Assembly: GCA_017442365.1 (NCBI GenBank)
Contig: JAFRZW010000002.1
Coordinates: 186,001-250,000, forward strand
Source of the DNA: Rikenellaceae bacterium
GTDB lineage: Bacteria; Bacteroidota; Bacteroidia; Bacteroidales; Rikenellaceae
Direction: 5' to 3'
DNA: 64,000 nucleotides
Both the position numbers and the translations under genes were made by a program. The notes under the pieces are model-generated. The model was not told the origin of the DNA. It was given only the letters and a program-made list of their open reading frames with translations, and ran no database searches. Positions 10,426-21,167 of this stretch are shown piece by piece (position 1 is the stretch's first letter; every line of letters begins with the position of its first letter).

Positions 10426-10476
10426 TCGGATCGAGAGGAGAACACAAACGATAATAAGTTAAAGAAGAACAAGTAT

Positions 10477-13400
10477 ATGTCATTCAATAAAGACAATAAG
10501 AGTACGAGCTTCAACCGAATTACCATCGGCTTGGCGTCGCCCGAGGAGATTTTGGAAAATTCGAGTGGTGAGGTGCTGAAACCCGAAACCATCAACTATC
10601 GTACCTACAAGCCCGAGCGCGACGGTCTGTTCTGCGAGCGCATCTTCGGTCCGGTGAAGGACTACGAGTGCCACTGCGGTAAGTACAAGCGTATCCGTTA
10701 TAAGGGTATCGTCTGCGACCGATGCGGTGTCGAGGTTACGGAGAAGAAGGTACGTCGTGAGCGTATGGGCCACATCTCGTTGGTAGTGCCCGTTGTTCAT
10801 ATCTGGTACTTCAAGTCGCTGCCCTCGAAGATCGGTTACCTGCTGGGTATCCCCTCGAAGAAGTTGGAGGCGATCATCTACTACGAGCGTTACGTGGTAA
10901 TTCAGGCCGGTGCCGCTGCTGAGCAGGGTATCGAGAAGTTGCAGACTCTGGCCGAGAAGGAGTATCTGGACGTTCTGGCAGCACTGCCGAAGGGCAACCA
11001 GCAGCTGGACGACAGCGATCCGAACAAGTTTATCGCTCAGATGGGTGCCGAGGCAATCTACACTCTGTTGCAGCAGGTAGATCTGGACTCGATGTCGTAT
11101 GCACTTCGCCACAAGGCAAGCACCGAGACCTCGCAGCAGCGTAAGAGCGAGGCGTTGAAGTGCTTGAACGTGATCGAGGCATTCCGCGCATCGAACGGCG
11201 TCAATAAGCCCGAGTGGATGGTCTTGAAGGTTATCCCCGTGATCCCGCCCGAACTGCGCCCGTTGGTGCCGCTGGACGGTGGTCGTTTCGCAACGTCGGA
11301 TCTGAACGATCTGTATCGTCGCGTGATCATTCGAAACAACCGTTTGAAGCGACTGATCGAGATCAAGGCTCCCGAGGTGATTCTGCGCAACGAGAAGCGT
11401 ATGTTGCAGGAGGCAGTGGATTCGCTGTTCGACAACTCACGTAAGAGCAACGCCGTTAAGAGCGAGAGCAACCGCCCGTTGAAGTCGCTGAGCGACTCGT
11501 TGAAGGGTAAGCAGGGTCGCTTCCGTCAGAACTTGCTCGGTAAGCGTGTCGATTACTCGGCTCGTTCGGTAATCGTCGTTGGTCCCGAGTTGAAGATGCA
11601 CGAGATGGGTATTCCGAAGGATATGGCGGCTGAGCTGTACAAGCCCTTCGTAATCCGTAAGCTCATCGAGCGCGGCGTGGTTAAGACCGTTAAGTCAGCT
11701 AAGAAGATCATTGATAGAAAGGATCCCGTAATCTGGGACATCTTGGAGAACGTTATCAAGGGTCATCCCGTATTGATGAACCGTGCTCCGACCCTTCACC
11801 GTCTGGGTATTCAGGCATTCCAGCCCAAGTTGATCGAGGGTAAGGCAATGCAGTTGCACCCGCTGTCGTGTACGGCGTTCAACGCGGACTTCGACGGCGA
11901 CCAGATGGCAGTCCATCTGCCGCTGGGCAATGCAGCAATCTTGGAGGCTCAGATGTTGATGCTGGGTTCGCACAACGTCCTGAACCCTGCTAACGGTGCG
12001 CCTATTACCGTACCTTCGCAGGATATGGTCCTCGGTCTGTACTATATCACCAAGCCCAAACCCGGTGCTAAGGGCGAAGGTCTGGTGTTCTACGGTCCGG
12101 AGGAGGCTATCATCGCCTACAACGAGGGTCGTGCCGAGTTGCACGCAAAGGTTCGTTGTATCGTTGATGATATCGACGCAGAGGGCAACCCGATCCGCGA
12201 TTTGAAGGAGACCACCATCGGTCGAATTATGTTCAACCAGGTTGTACCTAAGGAGGTTGGCTATATCAACGAGCTGCTGACCAAGCGTTCGTTGCGCGAT
12301 ATTATTGCAGTGGTGATGAAGAAAGCAGGTGCCGATAAGGTGGCTAACTTCTTGGACGACATCAAGGCAATGGGTTACCGTATGGCATTCCAGGGCGGTC
12401 TGTCGTTTAACCTCGACGCAGTGATTATCCCTGAGGAGAAGGCTGCGTTGGTGCAGAAGGGCTACGAGATGGCCGACGACATCGCCGAGAGCTACAATAT
12501 GGGTCTTATCACCAACAACGAGCGATACAATCAGGTTATCGACGTTTGGACTAAGATCAATAACGAGCTGACCAAGGCCGTAACCAAGACCCTGACCGAG
12601 GATATGGACGGTTTCAACCCCGTTTATATGATGCTGGATTCGGGTGCTCGTGGTTCGAAGGAGCAGATTCGTCAGTTGAGCGGTATGCGTGGTCTGATGG
12701 CTAAGCCCCAGAAGAGTGGTGCCGAAGGCGGTCAGGTCATCGAGAACCCGATTTTGTCGAACTTTAAGGAGGGTCTGTCGGTGTTGGAGTACTTCATTTC
12801 GACCCACGGTGCTCGTAAGGGTTTGGCGGATACGGCGTTGAAGACCGCAGACGCAGGTTACCTGACTCGTCGATTGGTAGATGTTGCTCAGGACGTGATC
12901 ATCAATGAGGAGGATTGCGGTACGCTGCGCGGTCTGGTTGCAACCGCAATCAAGAAGAATGAGGACGTGGTTCAGACGCTCTATGAGCGCATCTTGGGTC
13001 GCGTGGCTCTGAACGATGTATATCACCCCATTACCGGTGAGCTGCTCTGCGCAGCAGGTCAGGAGATCACCGAGTCGATCGCCGAGGCAATCGAGAAGTC
13101 GCCGCTGGAACAGGTCGAGATCCGTTCGGTGCTGACTTGCGAGGCTCGCCACGGTGTCTGCGCGAAGTGCTACGGTCGCAACCTGGCAACGGCGCGTATG
13201 GTTCAGAAGGGTGAGGTTGTCGGCGTCATCGCTGCACAGTCGATCGGTGAGCCCGGTACTCAGCTGACACTGCGTACGTTCCACGTCGGTGGTGTTGCAG
13301 GCGGTACTACGGTCGAGACCAACGTCATCTCGAAGTACGAGGGTCGTTTGGAGATCGACGAGTTGCGTACGGTTAAGACCAAGAACGATAAGGGCGAGGA

Positions 13401-14727
13401 GGTCAATGTGGTTATCAGCCGCCAGTCGGAGTTCCGCATTGTCAATCCCGCAACCGATATTACACTCTACACTCACGCTCTGCCCTATGGTGCAACGCTG
13501 TTTATGCAGGACGGCGCCGAGGTTAAGAAGGGCGATCTGATCTGCGAGTGGGATCCCTACAACGCAGTTATCATCTCGGAGTACGAGGGTAAGGTTGCCT
13601 TCGAGAACGTTATCGAGGGTGTAACCTACCGCGATGAGTCGGACGAGCAGACAGGTCTGCGCGAGAAGGTTGTTATCGAGTCGAAGGACAAGAACAAGAA
13701 CCCGATCATCAAGATCGTCGATAAGAGCGGTGTTGAGCAGAAGCAGTACAACTTGCCCGTTTCGGCACACATCGTTGTTAAGGAGAACGCCAAGATCAAG
13801 GCAGGCGATATTCTGATCAAGATTCCGCGTGTTGTTGGTAAGGCAGGCGATATCACCGGTGGTCTGCCGCGTGTTACCGAGCTGTTCGAGGCTCGTAACC
13901 CGTCGAACCCCGCAATCGTATCGGAGATCGATGGCGAGATCACATTCGGTAAGATCAAGCGCGGTAACCGCGAGATCGTTGTAACGTCGAAGGACGGTGA
14001 GGTACGTAAGTATCTGGTACCCCTGTCGCGTCAGATCCTGGTTCAGGAGAACGACTACGTGAAGGCTGGTATGGCACTGTCGGACGGCGCGATCACCCCG
14101 AGCGACATTCTGCGTATCCTCGGTCCTACGAAGGTTCAGGAGTATATCGTGAACGAGGTTCAGGACGTATATCGTATGCAGGGTGTGAAGATCAACGACA
14201 AGCACTTCGAGGTTATCGTTAGCCAGATGATGAACAAGGTTCAGATTGATGATCCGGGCGACACCCGCTTCTTCGAGAACCAGGTTGTCGATAAGTGGGA
14301 GTTTATGGAGGTCAATGACGAGCTCTACGACAAGGTTGTTGTAACCGATGCTGGCGACAGCGACGAGGTACAGCCGGGTCAGATCATCACGGTTCGTCGT
14401 CTGCGCGACCTGAACTCGGTACTCAAACGTAAGGATTTGAAGGCTGTTGAGGTACGTGATATCGTTCCCGCAACGTCGAGCCAGATCTTGCAGGGTATCA
14501 CCCGCGCGGCATTGCAGACGTCGAGCTTTATGTCGGCAGCATCGTTCCAGGAGACCACCAAGGTACTGAACGAGGCAGCGATTATGGCAAAGAGCGACCC
14601 CTTGGCAAACTTGAAGGAGAACGTAATCTGTGGCCACTTGATCCCCGCTGGTACGGGTATGCGCGACTACGACAATATGGTTGTCGGTTCGCGCGAGGAG
14701 TACGAGCAGATGGTTGCTTCGCGATAG
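10477..14727 (+). CDS. rpoC: DNA-directed RNA polymerase subunit beta'
   Basis: The beta' subunit carries the catalytic Mg ion of RNA polymerase. The 1416-residue product shows the N-terminal zinc-binding cysteines (CHCGKYK...CDRCGVEV), the catalytic loop NADFDGDQM with Asp 471, 473 and 475, and the second zinc cluster ([13 protein letters not shown]). The trigger-loop region ([21 protein letters not shown]) is also present. The length is normal for Bacteroidetes. It is the last gene of the operon, and a strong terminator begins 20 bases after the stop. Confidence 0.99.
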   Translation: MSFNKDNKSTSFNRITIGLASPEEILENSSGEVLKPETINYRTYKPERDGLFCERIFGPVKDYECHCGKYKRIRYKGIVCDRCGVEVTEKKVRRERMGHISLVVPVVHIWYFKSLPSKIGYLLGIPSKKLEAIIYYERYVVIQAGAAAEQGIEKLQTLAEKEYLDVLAALPKGNQQLDDSDPNKFIAQMGAEAIYTLLQQVDLDSMSYALRHKASTETSQQRKSEALKCLNVIEAFRASNGVNKPEWMVLKVIPVIPPELRPLVPLDGGRFATSDLNDLYRRVIIRNNRLKRLIEIKAPEVILRNEKRMLQEAVDSLFDNSRKSNAVKSESNRPLKSLSDSLKGKQGRFRQNLLGKRVDYSARSVIVVGPELKMHEMGIPKDMAAELYKPFVIRKLIERGVVKTVKSAKKIIDRKDPVIWDILENVIKGHPVLMNRAPTLHRLGIQAFQPKLIEGKAMQLHPLSCTAFNADFDGDQMAVHLPLGNAAILEAQMLMLGSHNVLNPANGAPITVPSQDMVLGLYYITKPKPGAKGEGLVFYGPEEAIIAYNEGRAELHAKVRCIVDDIDAEGNPIRDLKETTIGRIMFNQVVPKEVGYINELLTKRSLRDIIAVVMKKAGADKVANFLDDIKAMGYRMAFQGGLSFNLDAVIIPEEKAALVQKGYEMADDIAESYNMGLITNNERYNQVIDVWTKINNELTKAVTKTLTEDMDGFNPVYMMLDSGARGSKEQIRQLSGMRGLMAKPQKSGAEGGQVIENPILSNFKEGLSVLEYFISTHGARKGLADTALKTADAGYLTRRLVDVAQDVIINEEDCGTLRGLVATAIKKNEDVVQTLYERILGRVALNDVYHPITGELLCAAGQEITESIAEAIEKSPLEQVEIRSVLTCEARHGVCAKCYGRNLATARMVQKGEVVGVIAAQSIGEPGTQLTLRTFHVGGVAGGTTVETNVISKYEGRLEIDELRTVKTKNDKGEEVNVVISRQSEFRIVNPATDITLYTHALPYGATLFMQDGAEVKKGDLICEWDPYNAVIISEYEGKVAFENVIEGVTYRDESDEQTGLREKVVIESKDKNKNPIIKIVDKSGVEQKQYNLPVSAHIVVKENAKIKAGDILIKIPRVVGKAGDITGGLPRVTELFEARNPSNPAIVSEIDGEITFGKIKRGNREIVVTSKDGEVRKYLVPLSRQILVQENDYVKAGMALSDGAITPSDILRILGPTKVQEYIVNEVQDVYRMQGVKINDKHFEVIVSQMMNKVQIDDPGDTRFFENQVVDKWEFMEVNDELYDKVVVTDAGDSDEVQPGQIITVRRLRDLNSVLKRKDLKAVEVRDIVPATSSQILQGITRAALQTSSFMSAASFQETTKVLNEAAIMAKSDPLANLKENVICGHLIPAGTGMRDYDNMVVGSREEYEQMVASR

Positions 14728-14747
14728 GTAATCGCCTAAATATGAGA

Positions 14748-14780
14748 AAGACGCACTCCTGCGGGGGTGCGTCTTTTTTT
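14748..14780 (+). terminator. Terminator of the ribosomal protein-rpoBC operon
   Basis: AAGACGCAC (14748-14756) pairs with GTGCGTCTT (14767-14775), followed by T to 14780. Confidence 0.92.
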
Positions 14781-15030
14781 ATTCAAGATTCAAAATTAAT
14801 CTGCCTGCGGCAGCTTTCCCTCCTTCTCGCCTCAGCTGACCCGAGCCAACTCGACTCGACTCTGCATTCGGCTTGGCGTCGGTTCAAAATTCATAATTTT
14901 CTTTGTTACCATTGGTCTTGTTTGCAAAACTCAAAAAGCAAAACCCGCCCATATGGCGGGCACACTCGCGGGCTGCGGGGGTCAGCCTTCGGCTGAGCCC
15001 GCGAGTGTGTCAAAATCGGAGATTTTGCCA
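14781..15030. repeat. Intergenic composite repeat element, copy A
   Basis: This gene-free stretch between rpoC and pgi contains, in order: the TTCAAGATTCAAAATT motif; the segment GGCTTGGCGTCGGTTCAA (14870-14887), found inverted in copy B; hairpin CCCGCC/GGCGGG around CATAT (14944-14960); a perfect 14-bp inverted repeat (14961-14974 with 14996-15009) enclosing GCGGGGG and the inner hairpin TCAGCC/GGCTGA; and the short hairpin CAAAATC/GATTTTG (15011-15027). Copies B (52.4 kb) and C (62.75 kb) have the same order of parts with different arm sequences. It encodes no plausible protein. Confidence 0.7.
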
Positions 15031-15065
15031 ATTATAGGTAGAATTTGCTAAATAGCTCCAAGCAA

Positions 15066-15098
15066 TCAAAAGCCGCACCCCTTGCGAGGAGTGCGGCT
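15066..15098 (-). terminator. Terminator of the gpsA-pgi operon
   Basis: On the minus strand the stem GCCGCAC/GTGCGGC, extended by CC/GG pairs, is followed by TTTTG. The opposite strand also ends in TTTTT, so it may act in both directions. TTGAAT-type repeats fill 15101-15132. Confidence 0.85.
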
Positions 15099-15141
15099 CA
15101 TTTTTGAATTTTGAATCCTGAATCTTGAATTCAGATCTTGG

Positions 15142-16473
15142 TTACAAGCGCTCTTTAATTGCCTTGCTCTCAGCCTCGTAGCCAGGTTTGTCGAGCAGTG
15201 CAAACATATTCTTCTTGTAGGCCTCGACACCGGGCTGATTGAAGGGATTGACGCCCAAAATGTAGCCGCTGATACCGCACGCACGCTCGAAGAAGTAGAG
15301 CAGTGCACCGATGTGGTAGGCGTTGATCTCGGGCAACTCGATGCGAATGTTGGGAACGCCACCGTCGCAGTGCGCCAGCTGAACACCCAACTCAGCCATA
15401 CGATTGACCTCCGAAATGCGCTTGCCAGCCAAGAAGTTAAGACCGTCGAGGTTCTCCTCGTCGCTCTCTATCACGATCGAGTGGTCGGGCTTGGCAACCG
15501 AAATCACAGTCTCCATCAGCATACGCTCGCCCTCTTGAATGTACTGACCCATCGAGTGCAGATCGGCCGTCAGCGTTACGCTTGCGGGGAAGATACCCTT
15601 GCCCTCTTTGCCTTCGCTCTCGCCGTAGAGCTGTTTCCACCACTCGGCAATGTATTGTAACTTAGGCTCATAGCTTGCCAGAATCTCGATCTTCTTGCCC
15701 TCGGCATAGAGTGCGTTACGCACGGCTGCATACTGCGCTGCGATGTTCTGCTCGTAGGGAACCTTCTCGTCGGTAGCCTTCTGCATATCCTGCGCACCGC
15801 GCACCAGAGCCTCAATGTCGATACCTGCGGCCGCCAACGGCAGCAGACCTACGGGGGTCAGCACCGAGAAACGGCCACCCACGTCGTCGGGAATAACGAA
15901 GGTGGTGTAACCCTCTTGTGTCGAGAGAGTTTTGAGTGCGCCACGCGCCTTGTCGGTTACGGCAACGATACGCTCGGCAGCCTCAGCCTTACCATAGCGA
16001 CGCTCCAACTCCGCCTTCAAAATGCGGAATGCAATCGCGGGCTCGGTCGTAGTGCCCGATTTCGAGATCACAACAACGGCCAGCTCACGATCCTTAACGG
16101 CGTCGAGCAGTTCGTAGGTGTAATCTTCGCTAATGTTCTGACCTGCAAAGAGAACGATCGGGTCTTTGCGGTCGCGTTTGAGCAACGAGAACGAGTTGCT
16201 CATAGCCTCCAAGACGGCCTTTGCGCCCAAGTACGAGCCACCGATACCGATACATACGATCACTTCGGCCTTTGCACGCAGACGGTCGGCAGCCTCTTTG
16301 ACTGCTGCGAGTTGCTCGGCGTCGATCGACGAGGGGAGCGAAACCCAACCCAGAAAGTCGTTACCGGCGCCCTCGCCACTTGCCAACAGAGCGTTCGAGC
16401 GCTCGGCAGCTGCACGCAATTCTGCGCTAACCGCAACGGCAGCCTTTGAGGTGTCTAATTTAATGAAATTCAT
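15142..16473 (-). CDS. pgi: Glucose-6-phosphate isomerase
   Basis: The enzyme interconverts glucose 6-phosphate and fructose 6-phosphate in glycolysis and gluconeogenesis. The 443-residue product matches the short bacterial form. Both family signatures are visible: [14 protein letters not shown] and, near the C-terminus, [20 protein letters not shown] with its conserved catalytic Lys. The phosphate-binding region [12 protein letters not shown] lies near residue 78, and [11 protein letters not shown] follows. It is 4 bp downstream of gpsA on the same strand, so the two are cotranscribed. It supplies the hexose phosphate used by the glucan cluster at 43-52 kb. Confidence 0.98.
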   Translation of the reverse strand: MNFIKLDTSKAAVAVSAELRAAAERSNALLASGEGAGNDFLGWVSLPSSIDAEQLAAVKEAADRLRAKAEVIVCIGIGGSYLGAKAVLEAMSNSFSLLKRDRKDPIVLFAGQNISEDYTYELLDAVKDRELAVVVISKSGTTTEPAIAFRILKAELERRYGKAEAAERIVAVTDKARGALKTLSTQEGYTTFVIPDDVGGRFSVLTPVGLLPLAAAGIDIEALVRGAQDMQKATDEKVPYEQNIAAQYAAVRNALYAEGKKIEILASYEPKLQYIAEWWKQLYGESEGKEGKGIFPASVTLTADLHSMGQYIQEGERMLMETVISVAKPDHSIVIESDEENLDGLNFLAGKRISEVNRMAELGVQLAHCDGGVPNIRIELPEINAYHIGALLYFFERACGISGYILGVNPFNQPGVEAYKKNMFALLDKPGYEAESKAIKERL

Positions 16474-16477
16474 TTGC

Positions 16478-17485
16478 TTATATAAGTTTTGTTGTTAATA
16501 ATTTCATAGCAGTACGCGCCTTGACCTTGCGGTAGAGAATGTCATAGACCGCGTCGGCGATGGGCATATCGACCCCGAAACGCTTATTGACGTGTCGGAT
16601 ACACTCCGAAGCGAAGTACCCCTCGGCCACCATACCCAACTGCAACTGCGCCGCAGCGACCGAGTGCCCGCGACCGATCATCATACCGAAACGACGGTTG
16701 CGCGAGAAGAGCGAGTAACCCGTAACCAGCAGGTCGCCCAAGTAAGCCGAGGCACGCGATTGACGCTCAGCCGGATAGGTCTCGTTCAAGAATCGTTCCA
16801 TCTCGATAGACGAGTTAGCCAGCAGTACGGCCAAGAAGTTGTCGCCATAGCCCAAACCATCTGCGATACCGACGGCAATGGCATAGATATTTTTTAACAC
16901 CGTAGCGTACTCGATACCGTAGATGTCCGACGAGGTTACGGTACGGATATATTTGGTCGTAAATTTACGTTGCAGTACCTCGGCGTCCTCGGTGTTGCTG
17001 CACACCACGGTCAGGTACGAAAGGTGTTCGAGCGCAACCTCCTCGGCGTGGCACGGACCCGTAACAATACCGATGTGGCCGAACGGAATCGAGTAGTGCT
17101 GGTTGAAGTACTCGGCCACGGTTACATATTCGTCGGGAATGATACCCTTGATAGCCGACACGATAAACTTATCGTCGAGCGATTCGGTGAGTGGTTCGAG
17201 TGTCTTTTTGAGGTATGCCGACGGGGTAGCCATCACGATGATATCGGCCTCACGAACGACCTGGTTGATGTCGTCGCTGATGGCGAGTTTCGTGGTGTCG
17301 AGTTCAGCGTCGCTCAGGTACTTAGGGTTGTGTTCTTCGTTGATTACACCCTCGGCAACAATGGGGTTGCCGATCAGCCAACCGACGCGCTGCTCGTTCT
17401 CGCAAAGTATCTTAACTATGGCGGTAGCCCAGCTGCCGTAACCAATCACGGCACAACGGGCGTTAGTATCTAATTTCAAACTCAT
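16478..17485 (-). CDS. gpsA: NAD(P)H-dependent glycerol-3-phosphate dehydrogenase
   Basis: The enzyme reduces dihydroxyacetone phosphate to sn-glycerol 3-phosphate for phospholipid synthesis. The 335-residue product begins with a Rossmann motif, [15 protein letters not shown], close to the GxGxWGTA consensus. It also has the conserved segments [12 protein letters not shown] and [20 protein letters not shown], with the catalytic Lys in VLKN. It overlaps nothing and precedes pgi by 4 bp. A TAAATTTG box 25-32 bp upstream of the start is the likely -7 promoter element. Confidence 0.97.
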   Translation of the reverse strand: MSLKLDTNARCAVIGYGSWATAIVKILCENEQRVGWLIGNPIVAEGVINEEHNPKYLSDAELDTTKLAISDDINQVVREADIIVMATPSAYLKKTLEPLTESLDDKFIVSAIKGIIPDEYVTVAEYFNQHYSIPFGHIGIVTGPCHAEEVALEHLSYLTVVCSNTEDAEVLQRKFTTKYIRTVTSSDIYGIEYATVLKNIYAIAVGIADGLGYGDNFLAVLLANSSIEMERFLNETYPAERQSRASAYLGDLLVTGYSLFSRNRRFGMMIGRGHSVAAAQLQLGMVAEGYFASECIRHVNKRFGVDMPIADAVYDILYRKVKARTAMKLLTTKLI

Positions 17486-17509
17486 TACGTGATTAGGATA
17501 AATGTGCTA

Positions 17510-17517
17510 CAAATTTA
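17510..17517 (-). promoter_or_regulatory. Probable gpsA-pgi promoter (-7 box)
   Basis: On the minus strand 17517-17510 reads TAAATTTG, matching TAnnTTTG. A TTG lies 22 bp upstream of it, slightly farther than the usual 19-21. Confidence 0.55.
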
Positions 17518-17561
17518 GAAAAAATTGCGCGAACTATGGCAATAATTCGACTACTTTTTTC

Positions 17562-17569
17562 TACCTTTG
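17562..17569 (+). promoter_or_regulatory. Probable purH promoter (-7 box)
   Basis: TACCTTTG matches TAnnTTTG and lies 46 bp before the purH ATG. No clear -33 TTG is seen. It is divergent from the gpsA promoter, with about 45 bp between the two boxes. Confidence 0.65.
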
Positions 17570-17615
17570 CGAGGTATAATAGAATATTCAAAAAAAATAA
17601 AAAAACAATAAAGTC

Positions 17616-19142
17616 GTGAAAAAGATTAAAAGTGCATTGATCTCGGTCTTTTATAAAGACGGATTGGACGAAATAGTCAAGACGCTGGCTGCCGGTGGCG
17701 TTAAGTTGTATTCGACGGGCGGTACGTTGTCATTCATCAACTCGCTCGGCTTGGAGGCTACGGCGGTTGAGGACCTGACGGGTTATCCCTCGATCTTGGG
17801 TGGTCGCGTCAAGACTCTGCACCCCAGCGTGTTCGGTGGTATCTTAGGCCGCCGCGACAACGAGGGCGACCGCGAGCAGATGGCTAAGTATGCTATCCCC
17901 GAAATCGATCTGGTTATCGTTGATCTCTACCCCTTCGAGCAGACCGTGGCAAGCGGCGCCGAGGAGCAGGCCATTATCGAGAAGATCGACATCGGCGGTA
18001 TCTCGTTGATTCGCGCTGCGGCTAAGAACTACAAGGATACGCTGATCGTTCCCTCGGTTGTGATGTATGGCGAGTTGCTCGCAATGTTGAAGGAGCAGGA
18101 GTGCTCGACCACCATCGAGCAGCGTCGTCGTTTTGCGGCTCTGGCGTTCAGCGTCAGCTCGCACTACGATAGCGCAATCTTCAACTACTTCAACCGCACC
18201 GAGAAGATCGACGCTATGCGTATGACCAACGATGGTGCGATGTCGTTGCGCTATGGCGAGAACCCCCATCAGGAGGCAGCCTTCTATGGCAAGATCGAGG
18301 ATATGTTCTCGAAGTTGCACGGTAAGGATATCTCGTACAACAACCTTTTGGATATCGACGCAGCAATGGGCCTGATCAGCGAGTTCTGGGAGGGCGAGCC
18401 TACCTTCGCAATCTTGAAGCACAACAATGCGTGTGGCGTGGCTACACGTGCGACGCTCTGCGAGGCATACGAGGCTGCGCTGGCGTGCGATCCCGTTTCG
18501 GCATTTGGTGGCGTGCTGATCTGCAACCGCAAGATCGACGTGGCTACCGCCGAGAAGATCAACACGCTCTTCTGCGAGGTGCTGATGGCTCCTTCGTTCG
18601 AGGAGGAGGCGTTGGAGATCTTGAAGAGCAAGAAGAACCGTATTCTGCTCGATCTGAAAACTATCGAGCGTCCCGAAATGACCTGCCGCTCGGTGCTGAA
18701 TGGTGTGGCTGTTCAGCAGCGTGATATGAAGGTTGGTGGCGTCGATACGGAGGCTGTACAGAAGACCGTGAAGGGCGTGTCGGAGGAGCAGATGAAGGAT
18801 CTGATCTTCGCAAACAAGATCGTTAAGCACTCGAAGTCGAACGCTATCGTGCTGGCTAAGGGCTCGCAGCTCTATGCAAGCGGAATTGGTCAGACCTCGC
18901 GTGTGGATTCGTTGCGTCAGGCTATCGACAAGGCTAAGTCGTTCGGTTTCGACCTGAACGGTGCGGTGATGGCGAGCGACGCCTTCTTCCCCTTCGCTGA
19001 CTGCGTTGAGATCGCTCACAATGAGGGTATCGACGCTGTGATCCAGCCCGGTGGCTCGGTTCGCGATGAGGAGAGCATCGAGTACTGCAACGCAAATGGT
19101 GTGGCAATGTTGTTCACCGGTCTGCGCCACTTCAAGCACTAA
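17616..19142 (+). CDS. purH: Bifunctional AICAR formyltransferase/IMP cyclohydrolase
   Basis: PurH catalyses the last two steps of IMP synthesis. The 508-residue product has the N-terminal MGS-like cyclohydrolase domain (ALISVFYKDGLDEIVKTLA, SILGGRVKTLHPSVFGGILG) and the C-terminal formyltransferase domain, with LRYGENPHQEA, KHNNACGVA and the terminal NGVAMLFTGLRHFKH. The length is typical for Bacteroidetes. It is the first gene before the mreBCD-mrdA-rodA cluster, with 35 bp to mreB. Confidence 0.98.
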   Translation: MKKIKSALISVFYKDGLDEIVKTLAAGGVKLYSTGGTLSFINSLGLEATAVEDLTGYPSILGGRVKTLHPSVFGGILGRRDNEGDREQMAKYAIPEIDLVIVDLYPFEQTVASGAEEQAIIEKIDIGGISLIRAAAKNYKDTLIVPSVVMYGELLAMLKEQECSTTIEQRRRFAALAFSVSSHYDSAIFNYFNRTEKIDAMRMTNDGAMSLRYGENPHQEAAFYGKIEDMFSKLHGKDISYNNLLDIDAAMGLISEFWEGEPTFAILKHNNACGVATRATLCEAYEAALACDPVSAFGGVLICNRKIDVATAEKINTLFCEVLMAPSFEEEALEILKSKKNRILLDLKTIERPEMTCRSVLNGVAVQQRDMKVGGVDTEAVQKTVKGVSEEQMKDLIFANKIVKHSKSNAIVLAKGSQLYASGIGQTSRVDSLRQAIDKAKSFGFDLNGAVMASDAFFPFADCVEIAHNEGIDAVIQPGGSVRDEESIEYCNANGVAMLFTGLRHFKH

Positions 19143-19177
19143 GAGAAATTTGATTAATCAAGAAAAACACTGAAAAA

Positions 19178-20197
19178 ATGGGACTTTTTTCATTGACACA
19201 GGAGCTGGCGATGGACCTCGGTACGGCCAACACCCTGATCATACATAACGGCAGAGTCGTAGTCGATGAGCCCTCGATCGTAGCGATCGACGTCCGCACG
19301 CAGAAGGTCGTAGCGGTGGGTATGCAGGCTAAGATGATGCACGAACGTACCAACCCCAATATCCGCACAATCCGCCCGTTGAAGGACGGTGTGATTGCCG
19401 ATTTTACCGCAGCCGAGATGTTGATTCGTGGTCTGGTCAATAAGGTGAAGACCAATGGCCACCTCTTCTCGCCCTCGCTCAAAATGGTGATCGGTATCCC
19501 CTCGGGCTCGACCAACGTCGAGATTCGTGCGGTGCGCGACTCGGCTGACCGTGCAGGTGGTCGTGAGGTATATATGATTTTCGAGCCTATGGCCGCTGCG
19601 CTGGGTGCAGGTCTGGACGTTGAGGCGCCGATGGGTAATATGGTTATCGATATCGGTGGTGGTACCTCGGAGATCGCTTGTATCTCGTTGGGTGGTCTGG
19701 TTCATTCGGAGAGTATCAATGTTGCAGGCGACGTCTTTACGTCGGATATTCAGACCTACGTGCGCCAGCAGCACAATATCCGTATCGGAGAGCGTACAGC
19801 CGAGCAGATCAAGTGCGCTATCGGTGCAGCCGTTTCGGAGCTGGACGAAGAGCCCGAACCGTTCGAGATTACGGGTCCTAACCTGCTGACGGCTCTGCCC
19901 CAGACGGTTACGCTGACCTATAAGGAGATCGCTTACGCGTTGGAGAAGTCGCTCGTTAAGTTGGACGCAGCGCTGATGAAGGTGCTCGAAGAGATGCCGC
20001 CCGAGTTGTATAGCGACGTGGTGAAGAATGGTATCTACCTGACGGGTGGTGGCGCGTTGATCAAGGGTTTGGCAAAGCGACTGAATGCTAAGACCAATCT
20101 GCCGTTCATCGTAGCCGAGGATCCTCTGCGTGCCGTTGTTCGTGGTACGGGTATCGCGTTGAAGAACGTCAATCGCTTCTCGTTCCTGATGCGCTAA
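19178..20197 (+). CDS. mreB: Rod shape-determining protein MreB
   Basis: MreB is the bacterial actin that organises lateral cell-wall synthesis under the inner membrane. The 339-residue product shows the actin-fold nucleotide motifs: phosphate 1 loop MDLGTANTLI, phosphate 2 VIDIGGGTSEIA, and adenosine motif GIYLTGGGALIKGL. The length is typical. It starts 35 bp after purH and is separated from mreC by 106 bp containing a hairpin. Confidence 0.98.
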   Translation: MGLFSLTQELAMDLGTANTLIIHNGRVVVDEPSIVAIDVRTQKVVAVGMQAKMMHERTNPNIRTIRPLKDGVIADFTAAEMLIRGLVNKVKTNGHLFSPSLKMVIGIPSGSTNVEIRAVRDSADRAGGREVYMIFEPMAAALGAGLDVEAPMGNMVIDIGGGTSEIACISLGGLVHSESINVAGDVFTSDIQTYVRQQHNIRIGERTAEQIKCAIGAAVSELDEEPEPFEITGPNLLTALPQTVTLTYKEIAYALEKSLVKLDAALMKVLEEMPPELYSDVVKNGIYLTGGGALIKGLAKRLNAKTNLPFIVAEDPLRAVVRGTGIALKNVNRFSFLMR

Positions 20198-20229
20198 GCA
20201 CGAGGTGTGGGATTTGCAATAAACTGATA

Positions 20230-20259
20230 GACAGGTGCATACATTGCTATGCGCCTGTC
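20230..20259 (+). terminator. Hairpin between mreB and mreC (partial terminator or processing site)
   Basis: GACAGGTGCATA and TATGCGCCTGTC pair over 12 bp (one G-U pair) around CATTGC, followed by only TTGGG rather than a T run. It could lower expression of the downstream wall genes relative to mreB; this is inference from position. Confidence 0.55.
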
Positions 20260-20303
20260 TTGGGTTAAATGCCCGAATGATTTTTGGGTCAAAAAACTGA
20301 GAG

Positions 20304-21146
20304 ATGTTAAAACTCATTGAGTTCATAAAGAAGATCTATTTGCCGTTGTTGTTTGTGGTGTTGGAGATCGTGGCGATTCGCTACTACGCCCACTCGAACA
20401 GCTATGCCGAGGCGCGTCTGCTGGCGACGTCGAATAGTGTTGTGGGCGGTGTCTATGGCTCGATTTCGGGTGTGGGCGAGTACTTCGGACTGCGCAAACG
20501 CAACCGCGTGCTGTTGGAGGAGATGGCCGAGTTGCAGAACGAACTGACCCGCTATCGTGAGCAGGCGGTCTATGACCAGCTCGACTCGCTCGGCTTGGAG
20601 GTCGAAACCAAATATTCGTATATGACCGCCCGCGTGGTGCGCAATACGGTTAGCCGACAGCATAACTTCCTGACACTCAATAAGGGTCTGCGCGATGGCG
20701 TCGAGACGGATATGGCGGTGATTACGCCCGATGGCGCGATGGTGGGCTACGTTGTGAGCTGTTCGGAGCGCTATGCGGTGGCGATCTCGATCCTCAATAC
20801 CGATTTCAATGCCAGCGGTAAGTTGGCGGGTGATGGCCACTCGGGCTCGATCTATTGGGAGGGTTTCGACTCGCACCGCGTCAAGATGCACGAGTTGTCG
20901 AAGTATGCACCCGTGGAGGTGGGCGATACGATTGTTTCGACCGGATTTTCGCACTTCTTCCCCGAGGATATCACGATCGGTTACGTCGAGCGTATGGAGG
21001 TCGATGAGCCGACATCGTCGTTCAAGTTGGAGCTGCGTCTTGCGGCCGATATGACCCGCCTGCAAGATGTGCTGCTGATCAAAAATATCGATATTTACGA
21101 GCTGAATGCGTTGGAGGCTGAGGCCGATTCGTTGTTCAGATATTGA
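20304..21146 (+). CDS. mreC: Rod shape-determining protein MreC
   Basis: MreC is a bitopic inner-membrane protein that activates the RodA-PBP2 complex. The 280-residue product has an N-terminal membrane helix (YLPLLFVVLEIVAIRYY), a coiled-coil region at about residues 60-95 (RKRNRVLLEEMAELQNELTRY), and the periplasmic beta-domain (NFLTLNKGLRDGVETDMAVI, VGDTIVSTGFSHFFPEDITIG). It is followed by mreD after 21 bp in the standard mreBCD order. Confidence 0.95.
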   Translation: MLKLIEFIKKIYLPLLFVVLEIVAIRYYAHSNSYAEARLLATSNSVVGGVYGSISGVGEYFGLRKRNRVLLEEMAELQNELTRYREQAVYDQLDSLGLEVETKYSYMTARVVRNTVSRQHNFLTLNKGLRDGVETDMAVITPDGAMVGYVVSCSERYAVAISILNTDFNASGKLAGDGHSGSIYWEGFDSHRVKMHELSKYAPVEVGDTIVSTGFSHFFPEDITIGYVERMEVDEPTSSFKLELRLAADMTRLQDVLLIKNIDIYELNALEAEADSLFRY

Positions 21147-21167
21147 TTTTCGAAGAGTTGAAAAGTT

